Below the pieces are notes generated by a model that was not told the DNA's origin, ran no database searches, and saw nothing but the letters and a program-made list of their open reading frames with translations. From NCBI RefSeq assembly GCF_004342175.1, contig NZ_SMAO01000004.1, positions 372,001 through 436,000 on the forward strand: DNA of 64,000 bases, written 5' to 3'. The first letter of the stretch is position 1, and every line of letters starts with the position of its first letter. This DNA comes from Thiobaca trueperi. GTDB lineage: Bacteria > Pseudomonadota > Gammaproteobacteria > Chromatiales > Chromatiaceae. Of the stretch, positions 53,460-62,519 are shown piece by piece. A program made the translations under genes and the position numbers.

Positions 53460-55601
53460 ATGTATATCCTGATGCTCAGTCTGCATGGCCTGATTCGCGG
53501 CCATGACCTCGAACTCGGGCGTGATGCGGATACCGGCGGACAGACCAAATATGTCGTCGATCTCGCCCGCGCGCTCGGTGAACGCGACGATGTGACGCAG
53601 GTCGATCTGGTCACGCGGCGCGTGCTCGATCCCGCTGTGAGCGAGGACTATGGCGTGCCGCTCGAACCGCTGGGTGACCGGGCGCGGATCGTTCGCATCG
53701 AGGCCGGCCCCGAGGGCTACATCATGAAGGAGCAGCTCTGGGACCATCTCGACGGATTCATGGATAACCTCGCCGCCTGGTTGCAGGAGCAGGGGCGATG
53801 GCCGGATCTGATCCACAGTCACTATGCCGATGCCGGCTATGTCGGGGCGCGGCTGGCGAACCTGATCGGCGTGCCGCTGGTGCATACCGGTCATTCACTG
53901 GGGCGCGACAAGCGTCAGCGTCTGCTGGCGACCGGACTCGATGGCGAAGCGATTGATGCGCGCTATAACATGGTGCGCCGGATCGAGGCCGAGGAAAGCG
54001 TGCTGGCCAGCGCGGATCTGGTCATCACCAGCACCCACAACGAAATCGACGAGCAGTACGCGCTCTATGATTACTATCAGCCTGAGCGCATGGTCGTCCT
54101 GCCGCCCGGCACCGATCTCCAGCAGTTCCATCCGCCGCGCCCGGACGATCCACCAAGCACCTTCGCCGCCGAGGTCGAGCGTTTTCTCGATGACCCCGGC
54201 AAACCCCTGATTCTGGCTCTGTCGCGGGCCGATCAGCGCAAGAACATCGTGGCGCTGGTCGAGGCTTACGGCGAATCGCCCGCGCTCCAGGCACGCGCCA
54301 ATCTGCTGATCATCGCCGGCAACCGCGATGACATCCGCGAACTGGATGACGGCGCGCGCGCCGTGCTGACCGAGATTCTGCTGACGGTCGATGCCTGTGA
54401 TCTCTATGGCAAGGTCGCCGTACCCAAGCATCACAGCGCCGACGAGGTGCCGGACATCTATCGTCTGGTGGCGCGTTCCGGCGGGGTCTTCGTCAATCCG
54501 GCCCTGACCGAACCCTTCGGTCTGACCCTGCTGGAAGCCGCCGCCACCGGTCTGCCGCTGGTGGCGACCGAAAACGGCGGGCCGGTGGACATCATCGGCA
54601 ACTGCGGCAACGGTCTGCTGGTCGATCCGCTCGACCGTCAGGCCATCGCGGCGGCGCTGCTCGACATCCTGAGCGATCCGGATCGCTGGCAGACATTTTC
54701 GCGCAATGGCATCTCAGGCGTTGGTGAGCATTACGCCTGGCCCGCTCATGCTGAGCGCTATCGCCGTCGTGTCGCCCCGCTCGCCAAGCGCGCCGCGCCC
54801 ATCCCGGACACGCCGCCGGTGCGCCGCCGTCTCATCTATCGTGATCGTGCGCTCTTCACCGATCTGGATCAGAGCCTGCTGGGCCATGCCGAGGGCGTCG
54901 AACGCTTCGTCGCCATGATGCAGGACAATAAACGCTGCGCCAATTTCGGCATCGTCACCGGTCGCCGGCTCGACTCGCTGCTGGTCGAACTCAAACGGCA
55001 TCGCATCCCGGTGCCGGATATCCTCATCACCAGTCTCGGCACCGAGATCCATTACACCTCGCGTCTGCTTCCGGACGATTACTGGAATGATCATGTCGAT
55101 CATCTGTGGAAACCCCAGGCGGTGCGCCGCGCACTCGCGAAAATTCCAGGGCTCATTCCGCAATCCAAGGGCGAACAGGGGCGTTTCAAGATTTCCTATC
55201 ACTACGACCCCATGATTGCACCCAGCGTGGAAGAACTGACGACCCTGCTGCGCACCCAGGAGCAGAGCGTCAATGTCGTCCATGCCTTCGGACAATTTCT
55301 CGACATCGTGCCAATCCGCGCCAGCAAGGGTCAGGCGCTGCGCTATGTCGCGCATCGTCTGGGGATCCCGCTCGAACAGATCCTGGTGGCGGGCGGCTCC
55401 GGTGCGGACGAGGACATGCTGCGCGGCAACACCCTCGCGGTGGTCGTCGCCAATCGTCATCATGAGGAACTCTCGCAGCTAGCCGAGCACGAAAACATCT
55501 ATTACGCCCAGCAGGCGCATGCGCTGGGGATTCTCGAAGCGGTCGAGCATTACGATTTCTTCGGCGCCTGCCGTGTGCCGCCGAGTCCGGACCTGGAATG
55601 A
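53460..55601 (+). CDS. sps: sucrose-phosphate synthase, with SPP-like C-terminal domain
   Basis: A 713-aa enzyme that makes sucrose-6-phosphate from UDP- or ADP-glucose and fructose-6-phosphate. GT4 domain (1-440): GRDADTGGQTKYVVDLA (20-36), HYADAGYVGA, HTGHSLGRDK, and the E-x7-E motif EPFGLTLLEA (351-360). The C-terminal HAD domain (about 460-713) keeps the nucleophile motif TDLD (467-470) but has GGSGAD (645-650) where active SPP has GDSGND, so one Mg ligand is lost and phosphatase activity is probably poor. The start MYILMLSLHG has TGGAG eight bases upstream. The gene heads the sucrose locus and overlaps spp by 4 bases, giving a separate, intact phosphatase. No regulatory phosphorylation sites of plant SPS are present. 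Confidence 0.93.
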   Translation: MYILMLSLHGLIRGHDLELGRDADTGGQTKYVVDLARALGERDDVTQVDLVTRRVLDPAVSEDYGVPLEPLGDRARIVRIEAGPEGYIMKEQLWDHLDGFMDNLAAWLQEQGRWPDLIHSHYADAGYVGARLANLIGVPLVHTGHSLGRDKRQRLLATGLDGEAIDARYNMVRRIEAEESVLASADLVITSTHNEIDEQYALYDYYQPERMVVLPPGTDLQQFHPPRPDDPPSTFAAEVERFLDDPGKPLILALSRADQRKNIVALVEAYGESPALQARANLLIIAGNRDDIRELDDGARAVLTEILLTVDACDLYGKVAVPKHHSADEVPDIYRLVARSGGVFVNPALTEPFGLTLLEAAATGLPLVATENGGPVDIIGNCGNGLLVDPLDRQAIAAALLDILSDPDRWQTFSRNGISGVGEHYAWPAHAERYRRRVAPLAKRAAPIPDTPPVRRRLIYRDRALFTDLDQSLLGHAEGVERFVAMMQDNKRCANFGIVTGRRLDSLLVELKRHRIPVPDILITSLGTEIHYTSRLLPDDYWNDHVDHLWKPQAVRRALAKIPGLIPQSKGEQGRFKISYHYDPMIAPSVEELTTLLRTQEQSVNVVHAFGQFLDIVPIRASKGQALRYVAHRLGIPLEQILVAGGSGADEDMLRGNTLAVVVANRHHEELSQLAEHENIYYAQQAHALGILEAVEHYDFFGACRVPPSPDLE

Positions 55602-56470
55602 CGCCAACGATGCCAAGATCCCTCCTGCTCTGCACCGATCTGGACCGCACCCTGATTCCCAACGGGGCCGAGCCTGAATCGCCCGACGCGCGTCCGCGTT
55701 TCCGCCGCTTCGTCGCCGGGTCGGACGTGACCCTGGTCTATGTCACGGGCCGTCATCGCGCCCTGGTCGAGACGGCCATCGCTGAACATGACCTGCCCTG
55801 GCCCGATTATGTGATTGGTGACGTGGGGACGAGCATTCAGGCGGTGGTGATCGGCGCGGATGGCACGGCGATCTGGAACCCGCTGCCGGGCTGGACGGAT
55901 GAACTGGCCCAAACCTGGCCGGGACCGGTGGCCCTGCAAGACCTCTTTGCCGATGTGTCGGGTCTGCGTCGGCAGGAAGCGGCAAGGCAGACGCCGTTCA
56001 AGCTGAGTTACGACGTGACGCTCGATCTGGATGCGGACGACCTGCTGGTGCGGCTGCGTGCACGTCTGGAACAGGCGGGGATGCGCGCCTGCCTGATCTG
56101 GAGCATCGACGAGGCCGCCGGCATCGGTCTGCTCGACGTGCTGCCCGAGCAGGCGGGAAAATATCAGGCGGTGCGTTTTCTGATGCGCGCACTTGGCTGC
56201 GACGAGGGCTCAACCGTTTTTGCCGGTGACAGCGGCAACGATCTGGATGTCCTGACCAGTTCCATTCCATCAGTACTGGTCGCCAACGCCTCTGACCCGG
56301 TTCGCGAGCAGGCCCGCCGCGCTGTCGCGATGAATGGTCTGACCGAGCGGCTCTATTGCGCACTCGGCGGCTGGCAGGGGATGAACGGGCATTACAGCGC
56401 CGGCATCCTGGAGGGCGTGGCGCATTTTCGACCCGACCTGCTGGACCGACTCAGGCCCGGCGATGGCTGA
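55598..56470 (+). CDS. spp: sucrose-6-phosphate phosphatase
   Basis: A 290-aa HAD-family phosphatase (SPP/Cof type) that releases sucrose from sucrose-6-phosphate. Motif I TDLDRTLIP (13-21) has both aspartates; motif II VTGRH (49-53); motif IV AGDSGNDLDVL (209-219) with D211 and D215 binding Mg; the conserved KYQAV lysine near 188. These support activity, in contrast to the degenerate HAD domain fused to SPS. ATGA overlap with sps. Mannosyl-3-phosphoglycerate phosphatase is a related alternative but the context favours SPP. Confidence 0.9.
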   Translation: MTPTMPRSLLLCTDLDRTLIPNGAEPESPDARPRFRRFVAGSDVTLVYVTGRHRALVETAIAEHDLPWPDYVIGDVGTSIQAVVIGADGTAIWNPLPGWTDELAQTWPGPVALQDLFADVSGLRRQEAARQTPFKLSYDVTLDLDADDLLVRLRARLEQAGMRACLIWSIDEAAGIGLLDVLPEQAGKYQAVRFLMRALGCDEGSTVFAGDSGNDLDVLTSSIPSVLVANASDPVREQARRAVAMNGLTERLYCALGGWQGMNGHYSAGILEGVAHFRPDLLDRLRPGDG

Positions 56471-56483
56471 ACGAGGAGCAGGA

Positions 56484-56813
56484 ATGACCACGATCACATT
56501 TGATACGCTGAAATTCGTCCGTACTCTGAAAGAAGCGGGCGTGCCCGAGCGTCAGGCCGAAGCGATCTCAGAGGCGGTGCGTTCGGCCCAGATTGAAAGC
56601 GAGCCGATCATCCGCCCGGATCTGCGTGAATTGGAACTGCGGCTGGACGCCCGCATCCGCGAACTCGAACTGAAAATGGAGGCCCGGTTTGCCGACACGC
56701 ACGCCCGAATCGCCGAGGCCAGGGCGGATCTGACCCGCTGGGTGATTGGCGCGGGTCTGTTACAGACAACCGTCATCATCGGCGTCTTGATGAAAGTGGC
56801 GAAGCTGATCTGA
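56484..56813 (+). CDS. DUF1640-like coiled-coil membrane protein
   Basis: A 109-aa protein starting MTTITFDTLKFVRTLKEAGV, then PERQAEAISEAVRSAQ, the DUF1640/CCDC90-like N-terminal helix, followed by a long coiled coil (LRELELRLDARIRELELKME) and one C-terminal membrane segment (WVIGAGLLQTTVIIGVLM). Many bacteria encode several such Bdr-like short proteins of unknown function. It sits inside the sucrose gene cluster, 13 bp after spp and 19 bp before fructokinase, so it is probably co-transcribed but its role there is unknown. The start has GAGGAGCAGGA upstream; an earlier ATG in the spp end is not used here. Confidence 0.75.
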   Translation: MTTITFDTLKFVRTLKEAGVPERQAEAISEAVRSAQIESEPIIRPDLRELELRLDARIRELELKMEARFADTHARIAEARADLTRWVIGAGLLQTTVIIGVLMKVAKLI

Positions 56814-56832
56814 GAAGCTGTTTGGAGAAACC

Positions 56833-57741
56833 ATGATGCCCCAGCCACCCATCCGCCTCTTCGGCGAAGTCCTCTTCGATCATTTTCCCGACGGTCGCCG
56901 GGTGCTCGGCGGCGCGCCCTTCAATGTCGCCTGGCATCTGCACGCCTTCGGCGCCGCGCCGCGTCTGATCAGCGCAGTAGGCGACGACCCCGATGGTGAG
57001 GTCATTCGCGACGCCATGCGCGCCTGGGGCATGGACCTCGCCGGTTTGCAGACCGATGCCGCGCATGGCACCGGTCGGGTGACGGTATCGCTGATCGATG
57101 GCGAACCCCTCTATGACATCGTTCCGGATCGCGCCTATGACCATATCCGCCATGTGCCGGCGGATGCTGGCGGTCTGCTCTATCACGGCACCCTGGCCCT
57201 GCGTCAGCCGGTCTCCGCCGCCACCCTGCAGGCGCTCAAATCGGACGGGCCGGATGCGGTCTTTCTGGATGTCAATCTGCGCAAGCCCCGGTGGTCGTAC
57301 AGCAGCGCACGCGCCTTGCTGGATGGTGCCGACTGGGTCAAGCTCAATCGCGATGAACTGATCTGGCTGGATACAGATGACAGCCCGCCCGCGCTCGATC
57401 TGCCCGCCCGCGCCCGCGTCTTTCTCGAACGGCACGGGCTGACCGGACTCATCGTGACACTGGGCGGCGAGGGCGCGCTGGCGCTGACCGCCGACGGCGC
57501 AGAGGCCCGGATCGCCCCGCCAGCGATCACTGAGGTCGTGGATACGGTCGGTGCCGGCGACGCCTTCGCCGCCGTCCTGATCCTCGGCATCCTGCACGAC
57601 TGGCCGCTGACCACGACGCTGGAGCGCGCCCAGTCGTTCGCCTCACGGATCGTCGGCCAGCGCGGCGCGACCTGCGCCGATGCGGCGTTCTATGCACCGT
57701 TTATCGGGCAGTGGGGGTTGCAAGCAACTGATTACGGTTAG
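56833..57741 (+). CDS. fructokinase (PfkB family)
   Basis: A 302-aa sugar kinase with GEVLFDHFPDGRRVLGGAPF at the N-terminus (substrate-binding GG motif) and the PfkB signature DTVGAGDAF (237-245) holding the catalytic Asp. VVDTVGAGDAFAAVLILGIL is typical of fructokinases. It phosphorylates fructose released by amylosucrase or supplies fructose-6-phosphate to SPS. A related fruK lies with sps, spp and ams in methanotrophs. The ATG at 56833 starts MMPQP; one codon later is an alternative. Ribokinase or 2-keto-3-deoxygluconate kinase cannot be fully excluded without comparison, but context is decisive. Confidence 0.87.
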   Translation: MMPQPPIRLFGEVLFDHFPDGRRVLGGAPFNVAWHLHAFGAAPRLISAVGDDPDGEVIRDAMRAWGMDLAGLQTDAAHGTGRVTVSLIDGEPLYDIVPDRAYDHIRHVPADAGGLLYHGTLALRQPVSAATLQALKSDGPDAVFLDVNLRKPRWSYSSARALLDGADWVKLNRDELIWLDTDDSPPALDLPARARVFLERHGLTGLIVTLGGEGALALTADGAEARIAPPAITEVVDTVGAGDAFAAVLILGILHDWPLTTTLERAQSFASRIVGQRGATCADAAFYAPFIGQWGLQATDYG

Positions 57742-57748
57742 TTGAGGT

Positions 57749-58186
57749 TCAGGCGTCGGGCCAAAAATCAGGGTCGAGAATGCTGTCCAGCGCGAATGGG
57801 CAGTCGGGCGGCAGGTCGTCATAATCGAGTGGCGTCTCCCTCACCACCAGATCGCGTCCGTCCGCGCAGGCGTCCGGGAGCAGATCCGGCAGATGCGTGC
57901 GCAGGCTGGGGCTATCGGTCAGCAGTTGCGCGATGCGCCGCCGCTGTTCGTTGATGGTGGCGCGCCAGCTTTTCCGGTATGGATAGTCGGGCTGGTAGCG
58001 CCACTTCAGCAGATGACCGATCAGGATCGCCAGACGGTTTTCTAGTGCCCTGCGCTCCCGTTTTCCCAAGTCCTCGATCTCCTCGATCAGATGCTCGGCG
58101 TTCAGTTCGGTGTAACGCCCGGCACGCAGCAGCCGGGTTTGTTCCTGGGTCCAGGCGTAAAAGTCCTGCTGATAGAGGTTGGGCAT
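57749..58186 (-). CDS. DUF29 family protein
   Basis: A 145-aa cytoplasmic protein with the DUF29 signature: LYQQDFYAWTQEQTRLLRAG, LIEEIEDLGKRERRALENR, LAILIGHLLKWRYQP and SWRATINEQRRRIAQLL. All-helical. The family is common in cyanobacteria and purple bacteria in many copies; a relation to mobile or toxin-like systems has been suggested but not shown. The start MPNLYQQDF is chosen from the family's N-terminus. It interrupts the sucrose cluster on the opposite strand, ending 7 bp from the fructokinase stop and lying upstream of amylosucrase. Confidence 0.85.
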   Translation of the reverse strand: MPNLYQQDFYAWTQEQTRLLRAGRYTELNAEHLIEEIEDLGKRERRALENRLAILIGHLLKWRYQPDYPYRKSWRATINEQRRRIAQLLTDSPSLRTHLPDLLPDACADGRDLVVRETPLDYDDLPPDCPFALDSILDPDFWPDA

Positions 58187-58382
58187 GGTGTGGTGGGCTC
58201 CCAAACGCGCATCTTGCGACAAGGCAGGCATCGCGTGCGAGGCCGAGTTTAGCGCATGCCTTGGCCTCCCGCTGTGTAGCGAAGACGATGCCGCTTGCCT
58301 TGAGCAAGGCGAGCTTGGCAGCATCGACGATTGTTGCAGCTCGCGCGGTTTAATTCTGTCTATATTTTTCAACGGAACAAAT
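58187..58382. other. 196-bp region between DUF29 and amylosucrase
   Basis: Divergent spacer without a clear gene. A minus-strand open frame here is compositionally coding-like (LLKASGIVFATQREAKACAK) but has no family I recognise and may be a decayed remnant. CGCGCGGTTTAA at 58348-58359 is a small fragment of the CGCGGTTTAA repeat. TCTATATTTT (58368-58377) close to the amylosucrase start is A/T-rich and could be a -10 element, but I cannot assign it firmly. Confidence 0.35.
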
Positions 58383-60356
58383 ATGTACGAACAGGTTTCG
58401 CACGCCCTGCTCAACGATATCCTCGACGAATTCGATCATCGCATCACGCGCCAGGATCTCCGACATTTCTATACCCGGCTCGGCGCCAACTTTTATGCCA
58501 TCCATTCGCTGTTTTACCATCTGTATGGTCATCGCGAGGATTTCCGGCAACAGACCATCCAGCTCACCGAACGTCTGGCGCGTGCCTATATCGAGCGTCC
58601 AGCGGCGCTCAAGCAGATCGACATGGCGCGCGAGGAGGATCACAACTGGTTTCTGAGCCAGGAATGGGTCGGCATGGCGCTTTACTCGGACGGCTTCGCC
58701 GGCAATCTCCAGGGTTTGACGCAGCGCCTGCCTTATCTGCAGGAACTCGGCGTCAATCTGGTGCATGTCATGCCGATCCTCAGATGCCCGCTGGGGGCAA
58801 GCGATGGCGGTTATGCAGTCAGCGATTTTCGCGACATCGACCCGCGCGCCGGCAATGTCGAAGATGTGGTGACGCTGGCCGAGGCGATGCGCAAGCGTGG
58901 CATGCTGCTCACGCTCGATGTCGTGGTCAACCACACCTCGAATGAACACGAATGGGCGCAACGCGCACGCGCTGGCGATGCCGAGTATCAGAAGTTTTAT
59001 TACACCTTCCCGAACCGCGACGTGCCCGACATGTTCGAGGAGACCCTGCCCGAGATCTTCCCCGAGACCGCGCCCGGCAATTTCACCTGGGACGAGGCGA
59101 TGGAACGCTGGGTGATGACGGTCTTCAATTCCTATCAGTGGGATCTGAATTATTCCAATCCCGCCGTCTTCATCGAAATGCTCGACATCATTCTCTTCTG
59201 GGCCAATCAGGGCGCGGATGTCGTGCGTCTGGACGCCGTGGCCTTCCTCTGGAAAAAGATCGGCACCACCAGCCAGAACGAGCGCGAGGCGCATCTCATC
59301 CTGCAACTCATGAAGGACTGCTGTCAGGTGGTCGCGCCCGGCGTGCTCTTCATCGCCGAGGCCATCGTTGCGCCATCCGAGATCATCAAATATTTCGGTG
59401 AGGACGCCATCATCGCCAAGGAGTGCGAGATCGCCTATAACGCCACCTTCATGGCGCTACTCTGGGACGCGGTCGCGACCAGGAACGCCAAGCTGCTCAA
59501 TCAGGGGGTCAGAAACCTGCCCAGCAAGCTCGACCGGGCGACCTGGCTCAATTATCTGCGCTGTCATGACGACATCGGTCTGGGTTTCGACGATGCCGAC
59601 ATCCGCGCCTGTGATTACGATCCCTATTCGCACCGCCGCTTTCTGGTGGACTGGTTCACCGGCGTCTTCGCGGGTTCACCCGGTCGCGGTCGGCCCTTCG
59701 GCGTCAATCCCAGGACCGGCGACGCCCGCATTTCCGGGGCGCTCGCCTCGCTGGCCGGACTGGAAACTGCGCTGGAGTCGGGCGACACCGAGTCCATTGA
59801 TCGCTCGGTCAATCTGATCCTGACCCTGCACGGGATGATTCTGGCCTTCGGCGGCATCCCGCTGATCTGGTATGGCGACGAGCTGGGCACCCTCAACGAC
59901 AATTCGTTTCTGGACGATGTCAACAAGGCCGGCGACAACCGCTGGATCCATCGCCCGCGCATCGACTGGAATCGTGCCGAGCGTCGGCGCGAACCCGGAA
60001 CGGTTGAGCAACGTCTGTTCAATGGTCTCAAACGTCTGATCGCGGTGCGCAAGAGCACGCCGGCCTTCGCCGACTTCAATAACCGCGAACTGCTCGACGT
60101 GCCCAACCCGCATCTGTTCGCCTTTCTGCGCACGCATCCGACCATGCAGACCGACAGCGTGCTGGTGGTCGCCAATTTCGATCTTCAGCCGCAGTATCTG
60201 GATCTCAAGGATCTCGGCAACCGTGGATTGTTCCGTTTCGGACAGGTCAAGGATCTGGCGACCGGCGAGTCGCCGGCACTCCTGAACACCCGTCTGGTGA
60301 TTCCGCCGCTGCGTTTCTACTGGCTCACTGACCAGCGACCGGGGGCGGTTTTGTAA
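58383..60356 (+). CDS. ams: amylosucrase
   Basis: A GH13_4 transglucosylase of 657 aa that uses sucrose to make linear alpha-1,4-glucan and releases fructose. It opens with the amylosucrase-specific helical N-domain (MYEQVSHALLNDILDEFDHR), then region LVHVMPILRCPLGASDGGYA, nucleophile D284 in DVVRLDAVAFLW, acid/base E326 in FIAEAIVAP, and D397 in CHDDIGLGF. Length equals Neisseria amylosucrase (about 636) plus a few residues. Trehalose synthase and sucrose phosphorylase are excluded by these motifs. It connects sucrose to the glycogen pool (glgA, GH13 gene). The start lies within an A/T-rich leader with only a weak ribosome-binding site. Confidence 0.93.
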   Translation: MYEQVSHALLNDILDEFDHRITRQDLRHFYTRLGANFYAIHSLFYHLYGHREDFRQQTIQLTERLARAYIERPAALKQIDMAREEDHNWFLSQEWVGMALYSDGFAGNLQGLTQRLPYLQELGVNLVHVMPILRCPLGASDGGYAVSDFRDIDPRAGNVEDVVTLAEAMRKRGMLLTLDVVVNHTSNEHEWAQRARAGDAEYQKFYYTFPNRDVPDMFEETLPEIFPETAPGNFTWDEAMERWVMTVFNSYQWDLNYSNPAVFIEMLDIILFWANQGADVVRLDAVAFLWKKIGTTSQNEREAHLILQLMKDCCQVVAPGVLFIAEAIVAPSEIIKYFGEDAIIAKECEIAYNATFMALLWDAVATRNAKLLNQGVRNLPSKLDRATWLNYLRCHDDIGLGFDDADIRACDYDPYSHRRFLVDWFTGVFAGSPGRGRPFGVNPRTGDARISGALASLAGLETALESGDTESIDRSVNLILTLHGMILAFGGIPLIWYGDELGTLNDNSFLDDVNKAGDNRWIHRPRIDWNRAERRREPGTVEQRLFNGLKRLIAVRKSTPAFADFNNRELLDVPNPHLFAFLRTHPTMQTDSVLVVANFDLQPQYLDLKDLGNRGLFRFGQVKDLATGESPALLNTRLVIPPLRFYWLTDQRPGAVL

Positions 60357-60415
60357 GCGCTGGTGCAGCAGTGCAGATGTTCCGAGACCGTCCCTGATCG
60401 TTGCCGGCAATCTCC

Positions 60416-60608
60416 TAAACCGCGCCCGGGCGGTATGTGATGTTTGGGGATTGGATCGGCCTTGGCAGAATTGATGAAAGCTGGAGCCGGCGCGGTTTAA
60501 GATATTCAATAATATGAAATTTTAAACCGCGTCTCCACTGAGGTCGCGGACATCCCCAAAGCTAAACACAAAATGAAAATGACGCATGTCACACTGGACG
60601 CGGTTTAA
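60416..60608. repeat. 193-bp CGCGGTTTAA repeat, copy C
   Basis: Module one TAAACCGCGCC...CCGGCGCGGTTTAA, linker GATATTCAATAATATGAAAT, module two TTTTAAACCGCGTCTCCACTG...CACTGGACGCGGTTTAA. It is between convergent amylosucrase and the DUF294 gene. The final TTA (60605-60607) is the complement of the DUF294 gene's TAA stop. Confidence 0.95.
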
Positions 60609-62050
60609 AGCGGAAACTCCTGCCGTAACCGCGACTGGAGCTTGCGTGCCTGCTTCAGGGCTTCCTTCAGCATCAGTCGATGCAGCTCATTGAGATCGTC
60701 CGGATCGACGCGGTTCACGGCGTCCGGATCCCTGGTCTGGAGCTGTTGATGGATGCGGAAACGCTGAATCAGATGGAATGATTCGATCTCGGCGGCGGTG
60801 TCTTCGCCCAGTCGTCCGCGTCCGCTGCCGGTCGCGCGCAGCCGCTCGGCGGTATTGGTGGCCCAGACGCCCCATTTCAGCGCCCAGAGACGGGCGGCGT
60901 CCATGAAATAGCGTGCGCCCTGGAGCTTGAGATCAATGGTGTGGGGGAAATCGCGATTGCGGTCGAAGGTGAATTGACCGGCCCAGCCCAGCGGCGGGGC
61001 GACACTGAGCGTCTGTTCGGCCAGCGCATGCAAGAAGCGGTCGTGGCCCGGCGCTTCGGCGATCAGCCAGTCGCGCAGTTGATCCACCGGCTCGCTGCTG
61101 CCATAGAGCGGGCGGAAGTCGAAAAAGATGGTGCTGTGCAGCAGCGCCTGCGGATCCGGCACCCACAGCCAGTTGGCGAAACGCTGTCGCCATTCGTCCG
61201 CGCTCAGACAGCACTCGGGATTGCCGGCCATGATGTTGCCCCGGCAACGCTCGAAACCGCAGCGATGCAGCGCCTCGTTCACCGATTGCGCAAAGGGCAG
61301 GAAGGCGTCGCGGATGGCGTCCGTGCTCTCCGGCTCAGGCGGGACGAACAGCAGTCCGTTGTCCTGATCGGTGGCGAAGGTCTGCTCCAGTCGCCCCTCC
61401 GAGCCGAAGACGATCCAGCACCAGGGCACCGGCGGCAGCTCGAATTCGTCCTCGATCAGCTCGATGACACGCATGCCGATCAGGTCATTGAGCCCGGACA
61501 TCCACTGGCAGAGCGCCTCGACGCCCATCCCCGTTGCGAAGAGTTCGGCGCCGCGTCGGCGCACCTGATCCGCCGCGAGCACCATGGCGTCCAGATCGCG
61601 GGCGGCGCCGATGGCGGCGATCAGCGACTCCGCGCCGCCCGCACGCAGACCGAGCAGATCCGCCTGAGTGACCAGCCCGAACAGACGCCCGTCCGGTTCG
61701 GTCAGCAGCAGATGGGCGACGCCCTTCTTCGCCATCATCACCTTGGCCCGATGAACGGGTGCGTCGGCGGCGAGGTTGGGCGGGGCGCCGAGCATGTGCG
61801 CGGCAACCGGGTCGTCCAGATCGCCGTCCTCGAAACTGATGACATGCAGCATGTCGCGCAGGGTGACGAGACCCAGCGGCAGATCGGTCGCGGCATCGAT
61901 GATGATGGCGGCATCATGCTGCGACTGGCTGATGCGGTAGAGCGTCTCGCGCAGCGTGGTGGCGGGCGTGACCATCAGCGGCTGGCGGTGCGCCAGTGAC
62001 CGCAGCGGGGTGTAATCGGATCCGGTCTCGTGGGGATGGGTCTCGGTCAT
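60605..62050 (-). CDS. CBS-domain / DUF294 nucleotidyltransferase-like protein
   Basis: A 481-aa protein with two CBS domains in tandem (about 25-140: MVTPATTLRETLYRIS, then VHRAKVMMAKKGVAHLLLTE), a helical linker, and a DUF294 putative nucleotidyltransferase domain (about 190-300) with VFGSEGRLEQTFATDQDNGL carrying the GSEGR and D-x-D active-site pattern, and a C-terminal DUF294_C helical domain. No cyclic-nucleotide domain is present. Such proteins are commonly encoded beside acetate/C2 symporters and SSS-type sensor kinases. The start MTETHPHETG has GAGG six bases upstream. Adenine nucleotides probably bind the CBS pair. Confidence 0.88.
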   Translation of the reverse strand: MTETHPHETGSDYTPLRSLAHRQPLMVTPATTLRETLYRISQSQHDAAIIIDAATDLPLGLVTLRDMLHVISFEDGDLDDPVAAHMLGAPPNLAADAPVHRAKVMMAKKGVAHLLLTEPDGRLFGLVTQADLLGLRAGGAESLIAAIGAARDLDAMVLAADQVRRRGAELFATGMGVEALCQWMSGLNDLIGMRVIELIEDEFELPPVPWCWIVFGSEGRLEQTFATDQDNGLLFVPPEPESTDAIRDAFLPFAQSVNEALHRCGFERCRGNIMAGNPECCLSADEWRQRFANWLWVPDPQALLHSTIFFDFRPLYGSSEPVDQLRDWLIAEAPGHDRFLHALAEQTLSVAPPLGWAGQFTFDRNRDFPHTIDLKLQGARYFMDAARLWALKWGVWATNTAERLRATGSGRGRLGEDTAAEIESFHLIQRFRIHQQLQTRDPDAVNRVDPDDLNELHRLMLKEALKQARKLQSRLRQEFPL

Positions 62051-62134
62051 GACGGGCCTCTGAGTCTGCATTCAGCGATGGAACCGCAACGGTGCAGGGT
62101 CGCACAGGAGATGCCGGGCAGACTTGTGCCAGGG

Positions 62135-62509
62135 TCATCCGGTCAGCGCCAGCAGTTCCTTCACCTTATCAACCAGATCCCGGGTCGAAAACGGTTTGGG
62201 CATATAGGCATCGGCACCGAGCGCAAGCCCTTTGTTCTGCTCGGCCTCACGTCCTTTGGCAGTGAGCATCAGAATCCGGGTGCCGGCAAGGGTCGGATCG
62301 CCGCGCACCGCTTCCAGCACCGCGAAGCCGTCGAGCTTGGGCATCATGACATCGAGCACCACCAAGTCCGGTCGATGCGTCCGCACCGCCGCCAGACCGG
62401 CCTCGCCATCGCGCGCCACGCGCACCTCATGGCCCTCGCGCATCATCAGAAATTCGAGTGAAATAACGATATTGGGCTCGTCGTCGACGATCAGGATGCG
62501 TTTGCTCAT
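62135..62509 (-). CDS. single-domain response regulator
   Basis: A 124-aa stand-alone receiver: acidic pocket D9/D10 (ILIVDDEPN), phosphorylation site D53 in LVVLDVMMPKLDG, threonine in MLTAKGRE and lysine in YMPKPFS. There is no DNA-binding or other output domain. It is immediately downstream of the histidine kinase gene (10-bp gap), which is presumably its partner. Output must be by protein contact; the DUF294 protein encoded next on the same strand is a candidate partner, but that is speculation. Confidence 0.9.
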   Translation of the reverse strand: MSKRILIVDDEPNIVISLEFLMMREGHEVRVARDGEAGLAAVRTHRPDLVVLDVMMPKLDGFAVLEAVRGDPTLAGTRILMLTAKGREAEQNKGLALGADAYMPKPFSTRDLVDKVKELLALTG

Positions 62510-62519
62510 GATGATGCCT

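Noticed and set aside
57912-58307. 131-codon minus-strand frame overlapping DUF29
   Set aside because: It is mostly the DUF29 gene in another frame; only its first 40 codons lie in intergenic DNA and match no family I know.
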